This document shows positions 7,636 to 16,007 of a DNA stretch of 64,000 bases, piece after piece. The notes below the pieces were generated by a model that was not told the DNA's origin, made no database searches, and saw only the letters and a list, made by a program, of their open reading frames with translations. Position 1 is the stretch's first letter. The number at the start of each line of letters is the position of its first letter. Source of the stretch: Thermoplasmata archaeon (lineage in GTDB: Archaea; Thermoplasmatota; Thermoplasmata; Lutacidiplasmatales; UBA184); contig DAHUZZ010000009.1 of the NCBI GenBank assembly GCA_027314915.1, positions 4,935 through 68,934 on the forward strand. Reading direction: 5' to 3'. A program made the translations under genes and the position numbers.

Positions 7636-8968
7636 CGCCCGGGCGATCGCGCGGGCCGGCATCCGGGCGGTCGAGCCCCGGTTCGTGGTCTCCCGCGCGC
7701 TCGCCCGGCACGGCGACCGTCTCGAGGTCGCGGGGACGGCGTTCCCGCTCGTCGGGCCGCATCCGCTGCGCGTGGCGGCGCTGGGCAAGGCGGCCTCCAC
7801 CATGGCCGAGGCCGTGCGGGCCCGGGCCGCCGGGCGGATCCGGGGGATCGCGATCCATCCGGAGGGGGGGCGCGCGGCCCCGGGCGGGTTCCTCGACCTC
7901 GAGGGGGGACACCCCCTTCCCGATGCCCGGAGCCGTGCGGCCGCCCGGGCGCTGCTCGCCTTCCTCGCCGAGGATGTTTCCGCCCCGGTCCTCTTCCTGA
8001 TCTCGGGCGGGGGGTCCGCGGTCCTCGAGGAGCCGGCGCCGGGGGTCCCGTTCCCCGCCCTCCGGGCCACGACCCGGCTCCTCCTCGGCTCGACGGCGCC
8101 GATCACCGCCATGAACGCGATCCGGCGGCACCTGTCCGCGGTCAAGGGGGGGCAGCTCCTCCGCCCGCTTTCCGGGGCGCCCTCGGTGACGCTCGCGATC
8201 TCCGACGTGATCGGGGACACGCCCGAGGACATCGCCTCGGGGCCGACGGTGCCGGATCCGACGACCTACCGCGACGCCCGGAGGGCCGCGGAGCGTCACG
8301 CGATCTGGCGGGCGCTCCCCCCCGTCGTCCGGCGCCATCTCGAGCGCGGGATCCGCGGGGAGCTCCCCGAGACGCCGAAGCCGGGCGACCCGATCTTCCG
8401 CGGGCACCGGTTCCGCATCATCGCCTCGAACGGGCACGCCCGCCGGGGCGCCGCGCGGGCGGCCCGCGCGCGGGGGTACCGCGTCACCCTGGAGGAACGG
8501 CCGGTCCTGGGCGAGACCGCGCCGGCGGCCCGCCGGCTCGCGCGGGAGCTCCTCCGGGCCGCCCGCGCGGCCGGCGCCTCGGGGCGGCGCCGGGCGCTGA
8601 TCTGGGGCGGGGAGACCACCGTCCGCCTCGGTCCCCATCCCGGCCGCGGGGGGCGGAACCAGGAGCTGGTCCTCGCCGCGGCGCACCCGCTCCGCGCGGC
8701 CCCGGGCGTGCTCCTCCTCTCCGTCGGGACCGACGGGGTGGACGGCCCGACCGACGCGGCCGGAGGCTGGGTCGACGGGGATTCGGCGCGACGCGCCCGG
8801 GCGCTCGGCCTCGACCTCGTCCGGCGGCTGCGGGAGCACGAAAGCTACGACACGTTGCGTAGGTTGGGGACGCTCTGGAGGATCGGTCCGACCGGCACCA
8901 ACGTGACCGACCTCCACGTGGGGCTCGCGGCCCCGGTCGCCCGGCGCCCCGGGCGTCAGCGCGGGTAG
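7619..8968 (+). CDS. Glycerate 2-kinase (DUF4147/MOFRL family)
   Basis: This enzyme phosphorylates D-glycerate to 2-phosphoglycerate. The 449-residue product has the two domains of the family: an N-terminal DUF4147 Rossmann-like part with LISGGGSAVLEEP and AISDVIGDTPEDIASGPTVP, and a C-terminal MOFRL domain with GGETTVRL, GRGGRNQELVLA and SVGTDGVDGPTDAAG. The GTG start has GGAGG about six bases upstream and overlaps the preceding flavoenzyme gene. Its 3' end overlaps the convergent aldehyde dehydrogenase by 13 bp. With that neighbour it could complete the glyceraldehyde branch of the non-phosphorylative Entner-Doudoroff pathway. Confidence 0.9.
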   Translation: MSLASDARAIARAGIRAVEPRFVVSRALARHGDRLEVAGTAFPLVGPHPLRVAALGKAASTMAEAVRARAAGRIRGIAIHPEGGRAAPGGFLDLEGGHPLPDARSRAAARALLAFLAEDVSAPVLFLISGGGSAVLEEPAPGVPFPALRATTRLLLGSTAPITAMNAIRRHLSAVKGGQLLRPLSGAPSVTLAISDVIGDTPEDIASGPTVPDPTTYRDARRAAERHAIWRALPPVVRRHLERGIRGELPETPKPGDPIFRGHRFRIIASNGHARRGAARAARARGYRVTLEERPVLGETAPAARRLARELLRAARAAGASGRRRALIWGGETTVRLGPHPGRGGRNQELVLAAAHPLRAAPGVLLLSVGTDGVDGPTDAAGGWVDGDSARRARALGLDLVRRLREHESYDTLRRLGTLWRIGPTGTNVTDLHVGLAAPVARRPGRQRG

Positions 8969-10449
8969 GGCAGGAAGTAGTCGGCCGAGTGCGGCTCCTG
9001 CCAGTCGACGTAGTTGCTCTTGAGCTGGAGGTAGTCCGTGACGCCGTGGCGGCTCCCCTCGCCGCCGAGCCCGCTCGTCCGGAAGCCGGTATGGAAGCCC
9101 TGCGGCGACTCCGGTCCCACGCGGTTGACGTAGGTCTCGCCGAACCGGAGCTCCCGCTGCATCCGCTCCGCGGTCGCGAGGTCCCGGGTGAAGACGTAGC
9201 TCGACAGCCCGTAGGGGGATCGGTTCGACCGGGCGATGACCTCCTCCACGTCGGAGAACGACAGCACCGGGAGGACCGGGCCGAAGATCTCCTCGCGCAC
9301 GAGCGGGTTCGAGTCCTCCACGCCGGTGAGGATGGTGGGCGGGTAGAACGCGCCGCGGGCGAGCGGCCCGTCCTTCGGCCGGGTCCCCCCCAGGAGGAGC
9401 TGACCGCCGTCGCGGACCCCCTCGTCGACCCGGGCCGCGATGTCGGCGGCCGCCTGCGGGGCGTAGAGCGGCCCCACGTCGACGCCCGGGTCGAGCCCGC
9501 GGCCGACGGTGAGCTGCCGGGTCAGCGCGGTGAGCCGCTCGAGGAACCGGGGCGCGATCGACCGGTCCACGTAGGTGCGCTCGTTCGCGATGCACGCCTG
9601 CCCCGCGTTCCAGAAGCGCGCCCACACCGCGGCGCGGACCGCCCAGTCGAGGTCCGCGTCGGCGCAGACGATGAGCGGGGCCTTGCCGCCCAGCTCGAGG
9701 AGGCACTTCACGATCCCGGGCGCGGCGAGGCGCATCATCTCGGTGCCGGTCTTCGTCGAGCCGGTCATGGTCACGGTCGAGCACAGGGGGTGCTGGACCA
9801 GGGCGGCGCCCAGCTGCGCGCCGGAGCCGGTGACGACGTTGAGGACCCCCTTCGGAAGGCCCGCGCGCCGGAAGGCGTCGGCGATGCGGAGCGTCGTGAG
9901 CGGGGTCGTGCTCGCCGGCTTCACGACCATGGTGTTGCCGCCGATGAGCGCCGGGGCGATCTTCCGGGTCACGGTCGCGGCGGGGAAGTTCCAGGGCGTG
10001 ATCCCGACGACGACCCCGCGGGGGACCCACTGGAGGCGCAGCGACTGGCCCCGGGGCAGGAGCGCGACGTCCTCGCCGGAAAGGGTCCGGCCGTAGTCGG
10101 CGTAGTACTCGAGGTTCTCGATGGCCCCGGCGGTCTCGCCGCGGGACTCGAAGAGGACCTTGCCCATCTCGCGGGTGACGAGCCGGGCGAGCTCCTCCGC
10201 CTCCGACCGCAGGATCTCGGCGGTCCTCCTCAGGATCCGGGCCCGGGCCGCCCCGCCGAGCGCCTCCCAGGCGGGCTGGGCCGCGCCCGCCGATTCCATG
10301 GCGGCCTTCGCGTCGTCGGGGGTCGCCCGGATCACCCGGCCGACCTCGGAACCGTCCGCCGGATCGAGGACCGGGAGCTGGTCGTGGTCGGAGGGCCGCC
10401 GGAACTCGTTGTCCAGGAAGAGACCCACGGTCGAGGTGCCGGCGGACAT
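8956..10449 (-). CDS. NAD(P)-dependent aldehyde dehydrogenase
   Basis: This is a full-length (497 aa) aldehyde dehydrogenase. Visible motifs are TPWNFPAA, the conserved KPAS lysine, TMTGSTKTG at the cofactor site, the catalytic glutamate in LELGGKAP, the catalytic cysteine in NAGQACIAN, and EEIFGPVLPV. Substrate specificity is not readable. The glycerate kinase next door suggests a glyceraldehyde or lactaldehyde type, as in Thermoplasma glyceraldehyde dehydrogenase. A TATA box inside the 3' end of thyX is 26 nt before the ATG, so it can be transcribed independently as a leaderless mRNA. Confidence 0.92.
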   Translation of the reverse strand: MSAGTSTVGLFLDNEFRRPSDHDQLPVLDPADGSEVGRVIRATPDDAKAAMESAGAAQPAWEALGGAARARILRRTAEILRSEAEELARLVTREMGKVLFESRGETAGAIENLEYYADYGRTLSGEDVALLPRGQSLRLQWVPRGVVVGITPWNFPAATVTRKIAPALIGGNTMVVKPASTTPLTTLRIADAFRRAGLPKGVLNVVTGSGAQLGAALVQHPLCSTVTMTGSTKTGTEMMRLAAPGIVKCLLELGGKAPLIVCADADLDWAVRAAVWARFWNAGQACIANERTYVDRSIAPRFLERLTALTRQLTVGRGLDPGVDVGPLYAPQAAADIAARVDEGVRDGGQLLLGGTRPKDGPLARGAFYPPTILTGVEDSNPLVREEIFGPVLPVLSFSDVEEVIARSNRSPYGLSSYVFTRDLATAERMQRELRFGETYVNRVGPESPQGFHTGFRTSGLGGEGSRHGVTDYLQLKSNYVDWQEPHSADYFLPYPR

Positions 10450-10470
10450 GGGGCCCGCACGGCGGACGGA

Positions 10471-10480
10471 ACTATACGGT
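10471..10480 (-). promoter_or_regulatory. TATA box for aldehyde dehydrogenase
   Basis: The minus strand reads ACCGTATAGT, centred 26 nt before the ATG at 10449. It overlaps the last codons of thyX, so the promoter is embedded in coding sequence. Confidence 0.65.
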
Positions 10481-11398
10481 TGTCCCGGCGGATCCGGCGT
10501 GTCGGATACGGTCGAGCTTCGCGAGGAACTCGATCCCTTCCCCCGAGCGCAGGGGGGCGCCGTCGGCCTTGGTGAGGGGAAGGTCGGCGGCGGCGCACGC
10601 CGCCTCGGGCGTCGCGCCCTCGAGGAGCGCGCGGACCGCCCGCTGCTCGCGCCGTCCGAGGACGACGCGGTCCAGGGTGAACTCCTCGAACGCCTCGTAG
10701 GCGATCGGAGCGACGAGCCGGGTCAGGTGGGCCATCTCGGCGGCGTACTTCCGGATCTCCTCCTGCGCGTGGGGGTCGAGCCGCAGCTCGAGGAAGTGGA
10801 AGAGGTTCCACAGGTCGATCTTCCAGTACCACTGGGTGTAGTAGGCGACCGGGAGGATGGTCCGGGCGGTCTCGCGCGCCACGCCGGCCTCGAGGGCCCG
10901 GACGTAGGCCCCGTAGGCGTCCTTGCTGACCCGGTCGAGGTCCGAGCGGAACGCCTCCACGACCTCGGCGGGGAGCGGCTCGCCGCGACCCTGGCGGTTC
11001 ACCTTCGACTGCTGGCGGACCGCCTCCGGCCCGGGGAGGTCGAACTCGTCCGGGGCGATCGAGTACCGGAGGCTCGATTCGTTGATGGAGGCGGTCCGGT
11101 GCCGGACCATCTGGCGGGCGACGTAGATGGGGAGCCGAAGGAGGAACTTCAGCTCCACCATCTCGAACGGGGTCGTGTGGTGGTGCCGGAGGAGGTAGCG
11201 GATGAGCCCCCGGTCGTCCCGGACGCTCTTCGTACCGGCCCCGTAGGAGACCCGGGCCGCCTGCACGATCGCGGCGTCGTTGCCCATGTAGTCGACCAGG
11301 ACGACGGAGCCGTGGGCGAGCACGGGCCGCGGAACGCCGATCGCCCGGTCCGCCTCGGGGACGGCCGGTCGCTGCATCTTGGGCTCGGTGGGGTCCAC
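10472..11398 (-). CDS. thyX: FAD-dependent thymidylate synthase ThyX
   Basis: ThyX methylates dUMP to dTMP using FAD and methylenetetrahydrofolate. The product of about 308 residues has the diagnostic RHRTASINESSLRYS motif starting at residue 99, preceded by MVELKFLLRLPIYVARQMV and followed later by LELRLDPHAQEEIR. No ThyA is seen in the window. The GTG at 11398 is chosen because a TATA element is centred 26 nt upstream. An ATG at 11377 is the alternative, and the frame remains open to 11458. The gene is divergent from metG. Confidence 0.93.
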   Translation of the reverse strand: MDPTEPKMQRPAVPEADRAIGVPRPVLAHGSVVLVDYMGNDAAIVQAARVSYGAGTKSVRDDRGLIRYLLRHHHTTPFEMVELKFLLRLPIYVARQMVRHRTASINESSLRYSIAPDEFDLPGPEAVRQQSKVNRQGRGEPLPAEVVEAFRSDLDRVSKDAYGAYVRALEAGVARETARTILPVAYYTQWYWKIDLWNLFHFLELRLDPHAQEEIRKYAAEMAHLTRLVAPIAYEAFEEFTLDRVVLGRREQRAVRALLEGATPEAACAAADLPLTKADGAPLRSGEGIEFLAKLDRIRHAGSAGTTV

Positions 11399-11418
11399 GG
11401 TCGGGCACCAGCCGCCCC

Positions 11419-11428
11419 CGAGATTAAG
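11419..11428 (-). promoter_or_regulatory. TATA box for thyX
   Basis: The minus strand reads CCTTAATCTC. Its centre is about 26 nt before GTG 11398, consistent with a leaderless thyX mRNA. Confidence 0.6.
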
Positions 11429-11496
11429 GAATGGGGGGGCGCCGGAACCAAAAGTCATACGCTCCGCCCCTGTTGGAAGGGTGGGGGTGTCCCTCG

Positions 11497-13773
11497 ATGA
11501 CCCGGATCTTCGTGGCGGTCGCGTGGCCGTACGCCAACGGCCCGTTCCATCTCGGGCACATGGCCGGCGCCTACCTGCCGGCGGACATCTTCGCCCGCTT
11601 CCACCGGCTCCTGGGCCACGAGGTGCTCATGGTCTCCGGCTCCGACATGCACGGCACCCCGGTCCTGGTGCGGGCGGAGCAGGAGGGGACCACGCCCGAG
11701 GTCATCGCCCGGCGGTACGATGCCGTGAACCGCGAGTCGTTCCGGCGGCTCGGGTTCACCTTCGACGTCTTCACGAGCACGCACACGCCGCTCCACGAGC
11801 GGACCGTGCACGAGCTCTTCCTCACCCTGCTGAGGAACGGACTCGTCGACCGGCGGACGGAGGAGTACGCCTACTGCCCGCATCACCAGAGGTTCCTGCC
11901 CGACCGGTACCTGAACGGCGAGTGCCCGAACTGCGGCTTCCCGAAGGCGCGCGGCGACGAGTGCGACAACTGCGGCCACATCATCCAGCCGCGGGAGCTC
12001 AAGCATCCCGTCTGCGCGCTCTGCGGCACGCCGGCCGAGTTCCGCCCCTCGGAGCACTTCTTCCTCCGGCTCGACAAGCTCTCCGAACCGGTCGGCCGGT
12101 ACCTCGAGGACAAGCAGTACTGGCGGCCCAACGTGATCGCCTTCACCCAGAACTTCCGCCGGTCGGGCCTCCGGCCGACCCCGATCACCCGGGACATCGA
12201 CTGGGGGGTCCCGATCCCGCTCGACGGCTACCCGACGAAGCGGTTCTACGTCTGGTTCGAGGCGGTGATCGGCTACCTCTCGGCGTCGCGCGAGTGGGCG
12301 GTGCGGTCCGGCGCGCCCGACGCGTGGCGCAGGTTCTGGGACCGGGGCGCGCCGGTCCGTTCCTACTACTTCGTCGGGAAGGACAACATCTACTACCACA
12401 CCCTGTTCTGGCCGGCGATGCTCCTCGGCCAGGGCCAGCTGGCCCTGCCCTACGACGTCCCGGCCAACGAGTGGCTGGTGGTCGGGGGGGCGAAGATCTC
12501 GAAGTCCCGCGCCCCGGGCGAGGACCTCGGGCTCCCCGCGATGCTCGAGCGGTACCCGCCGGATGCCCTCCGGTTCTACGCCGCCCTCCAGGCTCCCCAG
12601 AACCACGACACCGAGTTCACCTGGGAGGAGTTCCACCAGGTGACCGAGCAGGTGCTGGCGAACCAGTGGGGGAACCTGGTCCAGCGGCTCCTGGTCTTCG
12701 CACGGGACCGGCTCGGCGGCCGGATCCCGGCCCCCCCGCCGGGATGGGACCCGCGGACCTCCGAGCTCGCCGGGCGGCTCCGTGGCGCGCACGCCCAGAT
12801 CACCCAGGAGCTCGAGGGGGTCCACCTCAAGGAGGCGCTCGAGCTCATCTTCGGCGAGGTCCGGGAGGCGAACAAGCGGTTCCACGACGCGAAGCCCTGG
12901 CAGGCCGCCCCTCCCGAACGGGACCGGGCGGTCTTCGAGGGGATCTGGTTCGTCCGGTGCGCGGCGGTCTGGCTCGCCCCGTTCCTCCCGTTCTCGAGCG
13001 CGGAGGTCTTCCGGATGCTCGGGTACGACGGGGAGCCCGCGAACGGCGAGTGGGCCCGCGCGACGGAGCTTCCGCGATCCGGCCAGCCGCTCCGGGAGGT
13101 CCGTCCGCTGTACCCGCGCCGGGCGCCCGAGCCGGCCCCGGGCGGCCCCCCGCCCTCCCCCGCCGCGGCGCCGGCCCCGGCGGCGGCGGACGGTGGCGAG
13201 GCACCGCTCGACATCCGCGCGGGCCGGATCCTCTCGGTGTCCGCGCACCCCTCCGCGGACCGGTTGTACCGGCTCGAGGTGGACCTGGGCCCGGCCGGCA
13301 CCCGCACCGTGGTGGCGGGGCTGCGGCCGTTCCTTCCCCCGGAGGCGCTCGAGGGACAGCGGATCGCGCTCCTCGCGAACCTCCAGCCCCGGACGATCCG
13401 GTCGGTGACCTCCCACGGGATGCTGCTCGCGGCAGAGTCCGGCACGCGGGTCACCCTGCTCCGACCTCCGCCGGAGGCGGAGCTCGGCGACCCGGTCGTC
13501 GGTGGGGGTCCGGGCGCGCGGACCATCACCCTCGAGGAGTTCGAGAAGACCCCCCTCCGGGTCGCGCGGATCGAGGGGTCCGGAGCGGCCGACTCGAGCC
13601 GGGTGACCTGGGGTGACCGTCAAGAGGAGGTGGCGGGTATCTGGTCCCCAGGTACCCACGTGGTCGTCCGGACGTGGCCCGACGCCGGGCACGCCACCGA
13701 GGTCGTCAACTTCGGGCCGGGCCGGCCCCTCGGGGTGGGGGAGGGCGCGGTGGCGGGGGCGAAGATCCGATGA
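11497..13773 (+). CDS. metG: Methionyl-tRNA synthetase with C-terminal tRNA-binding domain
   Basis: This class I synthetase charges tRNA-Met. The 758-residue product has the HIGH-type motif HLGH at 18-21, a knuckle of four CxxC-like pairs (zinc) at about residues 125-190, and the KMSKS-type motif KISKS at 333-337. An anticodon-binding helical domain follows. An OB-fold tRNA-binding domain (EMAP/Trbp111 type) starts near residue 572 with DIRAGRIL. Roughly 90 further residues beyond the OB fold are not assigned. A longer upstream reading is possible, but Met at 11497 starts the catalytic fold. The stop overlaps the PHP gene start by ATGA. Confidence 0.94.
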   Translation: MTRIFVAVAWPYANGPFHLGHMAGAYLPADIFARFHRLLGHEVLMVSGSDMHGTPVLVRAEQEGTTPEVIARRYDAVNRESFRRLGFTFDVFTSTHTPLHERTVHELFLTLLRNGLVDRRTEEYAYCPHHQRFLPDRYLNGECPNCGFPKARGDECDNCGHIIQPRELKHPVCALCGTPAEFRPSEHFFLRLDKLSEPVGRYLEDKQYWRPNVIAFTQNFRRSGLRPTPITRDIDWGVPIPLDGYPTKRFYVWFEAVIGYLSASREWAVRSGAPDAWRRFWDRGAPVRSYYFVGKDNIYYHTLFWPAMLLGQGQLALPYDVPANEWLVVGGAKISKSRAPGEDLGLPAMLERYPPDALRFYAALQAPQNHDTEFTWEEFHQVTEQVLANQWGNLVQRLLVFARDRLGGRIPAPPPGWDPRTSELAGRLRGAHAQITQELEGVHLKEALELIFGEVREANKRFHDAKPWQAAPPERDRAVFEGIWFVRCAAVWLAPFLPFSSAEVFRMLGYDGEPANGEWARATELPRSGQPLREVRPLYPRRAPEPAPGGPPPSPAAAPAPAAADGGEAPLDIRAGRILSVSAHPSADRLYRLEVDLGPAGTRTVVAGLRPFLPPEALEGQRIALLANLQPRTIRSVTSHGMLLAAESGTRVTLLRPPPEAELGDPVVGGGPGARTITLEEFEKTPLRVARIEGSGAADSSRVTWGDRQEEVAGIWSPGTHVVVRTWPDAGHATEVVNFGPGRPLGVGEGAVAGAKIR

Positions 13774-14450
13774 ACTCCTCCGTGCGCATCGACCTCCACG
13801 TCCACTCGACCTATTCACCGGACTCCCGGCTCCGCCTGGAGGCCGCGGTCGAGCAGCTCGGCGCGGTCGGTCTCCAGGGGATCGCCCTCACGGACCACAA
13901 CACCCTCGAGGGGCATGCGGCGCTGAGGGCGATCGCCGCCCATCATCCCCGCGCGATCCTGATCCCCGGGGTCGAGGTGTCGACGCGGCAGGGGCACGTC
14001 CTGGTCTACGGGGTGTCGGAGCTCCCGCCCCGGGGGAGGCCGCTCGCCGAGCTCCTGGACTGGTCGAGGTCCCGCGACGCCGTCGTCGTGCTCGCGCACC
14101 CGTTCCGGTGGACCCACGGCGCCGGGCGCCGGGTCGCGGAGCGCGCGGCGGTCCACGACATCGAGGCCCGCAACGGCCGGAACGGCGAGGTGGCGAACCT
14201 CAAGGCCGAGGTGATCGCCGCCCGCCGCGGGCTCGGGGCCACCGGGGGGAGCGACGCCCACGAGCTCTCGTCGCTGGGCCGCTCCTTCACCGAGTTCCCC
14301 GAGGAGGTCACCTCCGCGGATGAGGCGCTCCGCCTCCTCAAGGAGGGGCGCTGCGTGGCCAGCGGCCACTCGCTGCCGTTGCGGGCCCGCTTCGCGGTGA
14401 GCTTCAGGAACGGGCTCCTCCGGGTCGGTCGCGGCTTCCGCTCGCTGTGA
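13770..14450 (+). CDS. PHP-domain phosphoesterase
   Basis: The 226-residue protein is a compact PHP-domain metal-dependent phosphoesterase. It has DLHVHSTYSPDS near the N-terminus, ALTDHNTLEGH, GVEVST, VLAHPFR and TGGSDAHELSSLG, which supply the histidine/aspartate metal ligands. Related stand-alone PHP proteins act on small phosphorylated molecules or are uncharacterised; the substrate is not known here. It overlaps the metG stop by ATGA, so it is co-transcribed with metG. It is the last gene before tRNA-Cys. Confidence 0.85.
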   Translation: MNSSVRIDLHVHSTYSPDSRLRLEAAVEQLGAVGLQGIALTDHNTLEGHAALRAIAAHHPRAILIPGVEVSTRQGHVLVYGVSELPPRGRPLAELLDWSRSRDAVVVLAHPFRWTHGAGRRVAERAAVHDIEARNGRNGEVANLKAEVIAARRGLGATGGSDAHELSSLGRSFTEFPEEVTSADEALRLLKEGRCVASGHSLPLRARFAVSFRNGLLRVGRGFRSL

Positions 14451-14478
14451 GGAGCGGCCCGACCCGGGCCCCCGAGAC

Positions 14479-14485
14479 CTTTAAC
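14479..14485 (+). promoter_or_regulatory. TATA box for tRNA-Cys
   Basis: CTTTAAC is centred 30 nt before the first base of the mature tRNA, which places the transcription start a few bases upstream of the gene. Confidence 0.65.
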
Positions 14486-14511
14486 CCGAGGGCGGTTCCG
14501 GCCGCCGCAAC

Positions 14512-14584
14512 GCCAAGGTGGCAGAATGGTTAATGCGACGGACTGCAGATCCGTTTCCTGGGGGTTCGATTCCCTCCCTTGGCT
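14512..14584 (+). tRNA. tRNA-Cys(GCA)
   Basis: A 73-nt cloverleaf can be drawn. The acceptor stem is GCCAAGG/CCTTGGC, the D-arm is closed by GCA/TGC, the anticodon stem is ACGGA/TCCGT around loop CTGCAGA with anticodon GCA at 14545-14547, and the T-stem is GGGGG/CCCTC around TTCGATT. The discriminator base is T (U73), as expected for cysteine. CCA is not encoded and no intron is seen. Its 3' end is repeated twice downstream and marks the attachment site of the adjoining island. Confidence 0.95.
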
Positions 14585-14593
14585 TGCGCATCC
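14572..14593 (+). repeat. Attachment-site repeat 1 (tRNA-Cys 3' end)
   Basis: This is the 3' part of the tRNA T-stem and acceptor plus nine downstream bases. The 22-nt word is identical at 19052-19073, and its first 15 bases (CCCTCCCTTGGCTTG) recur at 16331-16345. A further 70 nt or so downstream of this copy is about 78 % identical to the sequence downstream of the 19052 copy. This copy is read as the chromosomal attL. Confidence 0.8.
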
Positions 14594-14843
14594 GGTTCAT
14601 ATCCCATGACCGCTCTCCGTCGGAACGATGGTGCGGAGGTCGAGGGGCGCGACCGACCCTTTCGCGGACGTCCACCTCATCTCCACCTTCGTGGAGAAGC
14701 GCCTCTCGCAGCTTGAATACGGCCTTCGGATTGACCTGTGTAGTCGGGGTCGCAACATTCATTGCTGCTGCCTGGGCTTGGGATTATCTGAGCACCAACT
14801 TTTGGAGCACTTGGTAGTCTGAACCGACTTGAGGAGCCGACGA

Positions 14844-15323
14844 ATGGAAGGCAATGATTCAGCTTCTGACGAACGGGTTCCCGGTAGGATCGGGTGGTGG
14901 TACTACCCTCTGTTTGCTGCGTCGTACGTAGCCGCTGTGGCTGTATGGGCAACACTCGCGCTCGCCTCAGGCGTTCTGGGATCTGGCAATAATGCCTCGC
15001 AGCTCTTGGAGGGAATCGGCTTGCTGGCAATCATCTCTCTATCGTTCGGTTATCTAACGCCTCGCCTGATTCCCCCCGGTGGCCCGATTGTCATGAGCCG
15101 TGAAGGCATCGATTTTAGGGTCGAAACGGGCAATCGGCGTCCGTTGCTGGTTAGGTCAGGACTTGCGCGACGTGCCCACTGGTTTCGACCTTGGCGGGAG
15201 GTGCATATCTACCATGGTCTCGTCGTTTTTCGGCCAAAGCACTTTAGCGGCCCGTGGTGGTTCGCGCCTTCAGAGGCCCAATTGAATCGACTTCAACACC
15301 GTTTGACGAACACTCAGCGTTAG
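14844..15323 (+). CDS. Island-borne membrane protein of unknown function
   Basis: The 159-residue product has two hydrophobic helices near the N-terminus (around YYPLFAASYVAAVAVWATLA and GIGLLAIISLSFGYL), then a soluble C-terminal part of about 90 residues with alternating strands and several tryptophans (HWFRPWREVHIYHG, GPWWFAPS). That layout recalls a membrane-anchored PH-like domain, but I do not recognise the family. The ATG has GAGGAG seven bases upstream. Codon use is less GC-biased than in neighbouring chromosomal genes, consistent with transfer. Confidence 0.65.
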   Translation: MEGNDSASDERVPGRIGWWYYPLFAASYVAAVAVWATLALASGVLGSGNNASQLLEGIGLLAIISLSFGYLTPRLIPPGGPIVMSREGIDFRVETGNRRPLLVRSGLARRAHWFRPWREVHIYHGLVVFRPKHFSGPWWFAPSEAQLNRLQHRLTNTQR

Positions 15324-15430
15324 CGCCCGGTGATTGATCCACCGTTCGAAAGGCATCCATTGGCTGCGAGCGGGATGGCTCGCCCATTCTAGGGACCCTT
15401 GCTTTCGCGATGGAGTCGCCGGCCTAGACG

Positions 15431-15908
15431 TAAGTTTGGCAGTTCATATACTCGCATCGACGCCCGGGAACTGACCCTTTTCGGCGAGGGAGAATACCTG
15501 CGCGAGGTGCACTACTGTTCCGTCGGTCCGAGTCAACTTGCGCACCACTCCGACCCCATCTTCGACAATGAGGTAAGCGAGTTTCACCTCGACCGCCTTC
15601 AGTTGGGCCTCTGTGAGTCGGCGGGGGCGACCGGGATGTGCCCCTTCGGCCAAGCCCGCCAACCCTTCTTCCTCGAACTGACGGACCCAATACTGGACGC
15701 TCCGGGTGGAATCGCCCAGAAGTCGCCCGACCTGAGGCGCAGTCATTCCTTGGGCGACGAGCAACAGTCCGTGAAGCCGATGGTCGTAACGGGACTCGTC
15801 GGTGCGGCGGATCACATCCTGGAGGGCGAGGATCACATTCTCGGCATCGGGCACGGTCAGGGGTCGCGTGAGGGGGCCTCGTCCCCCTCATACATTCGCA
15901 AACACTTA
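15431..15908 (-). mobile_element. Internally deleted IS630-like element
   Basis: This 478-bp unit starts with TAAGT at one end and with TAAGT (read on the other strand) at the other end, consistent with IS630-type terminal inverted repeats at a TA target. It encodes only the helix-turn-helix N-terminus of an IS630-type transposase and lacks the DDE catalytic domain, so it is non-autonomous. It abuts the RelE-like toxin gene at 15906-16007 and supplies that gene's stop codon, indicating insertion into the toxin. Exact ends were judged by eye. Confidence 0.55.
15444..15854 (-). pseudogene. IS630-family transposase, N-terminal fragment
   Basis: The 136-residue frame has the double HTH region of IS630/Tc1-type transposases: MTAPQVGRLLGDSTRSVQYW, then FEEEGLAGLAEGAHPGRPRR and LTEAQLKAVE. 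The family is normally about 330 residues with a DDE catalytic domain, and here the frame ends soon after the helix-turn-helix. The C-terminal tail EKGQFPGVDASI may derive from the far end of the original gene through an internal deletion. It cannot be an active transposase on its own, though it could still bind the element ends. Confidence 0.7.
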
Positions 15909-16007
15909 TGACGCGGTGTTTAGCTCTCGGAACTGGTTCTGGATCTTTCGGGGGAGACGAAGGAACTCCTTCGCCGCCGGATTGAGGCACCGGACCGCGT
16001 AGGTCAA
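15906..16007 (-). pseudogene. RelE/ParE-type toxin, truncated by an insertion
   Basis: Translating from TTG at 16007 gives a 33-residue peptide beginning LTYAVRCLNPAAKEFLRLP, typical of the RelE/ParE N-terminus, followed by KIQNQF. It stops at a TAA at the edge of the IS630-like element, so the catalytic C-terminus is missing. The TTG overlaps the antitoxin stop as TTGA. The cognate antitoxin at 16004-16219 is intact, so this module is a crippled toxin-antitoxin pair. Confidence 0.65.

Noticed and set aside
5461-8232. A 923-codon minus-strand frame.
   Set aside because: It is antisense to xerA, the flavoenzyme and glycerate kinase, is low in complexity and has no family match.
14628-14822. 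Small frames between tRNA-Cys and the island membrane protein, one with a hydrophobic stretch.
   Set aside because: They overlap the attachment-site flank and have no start signal. The hydrophobic stretch is too short to support a gene.
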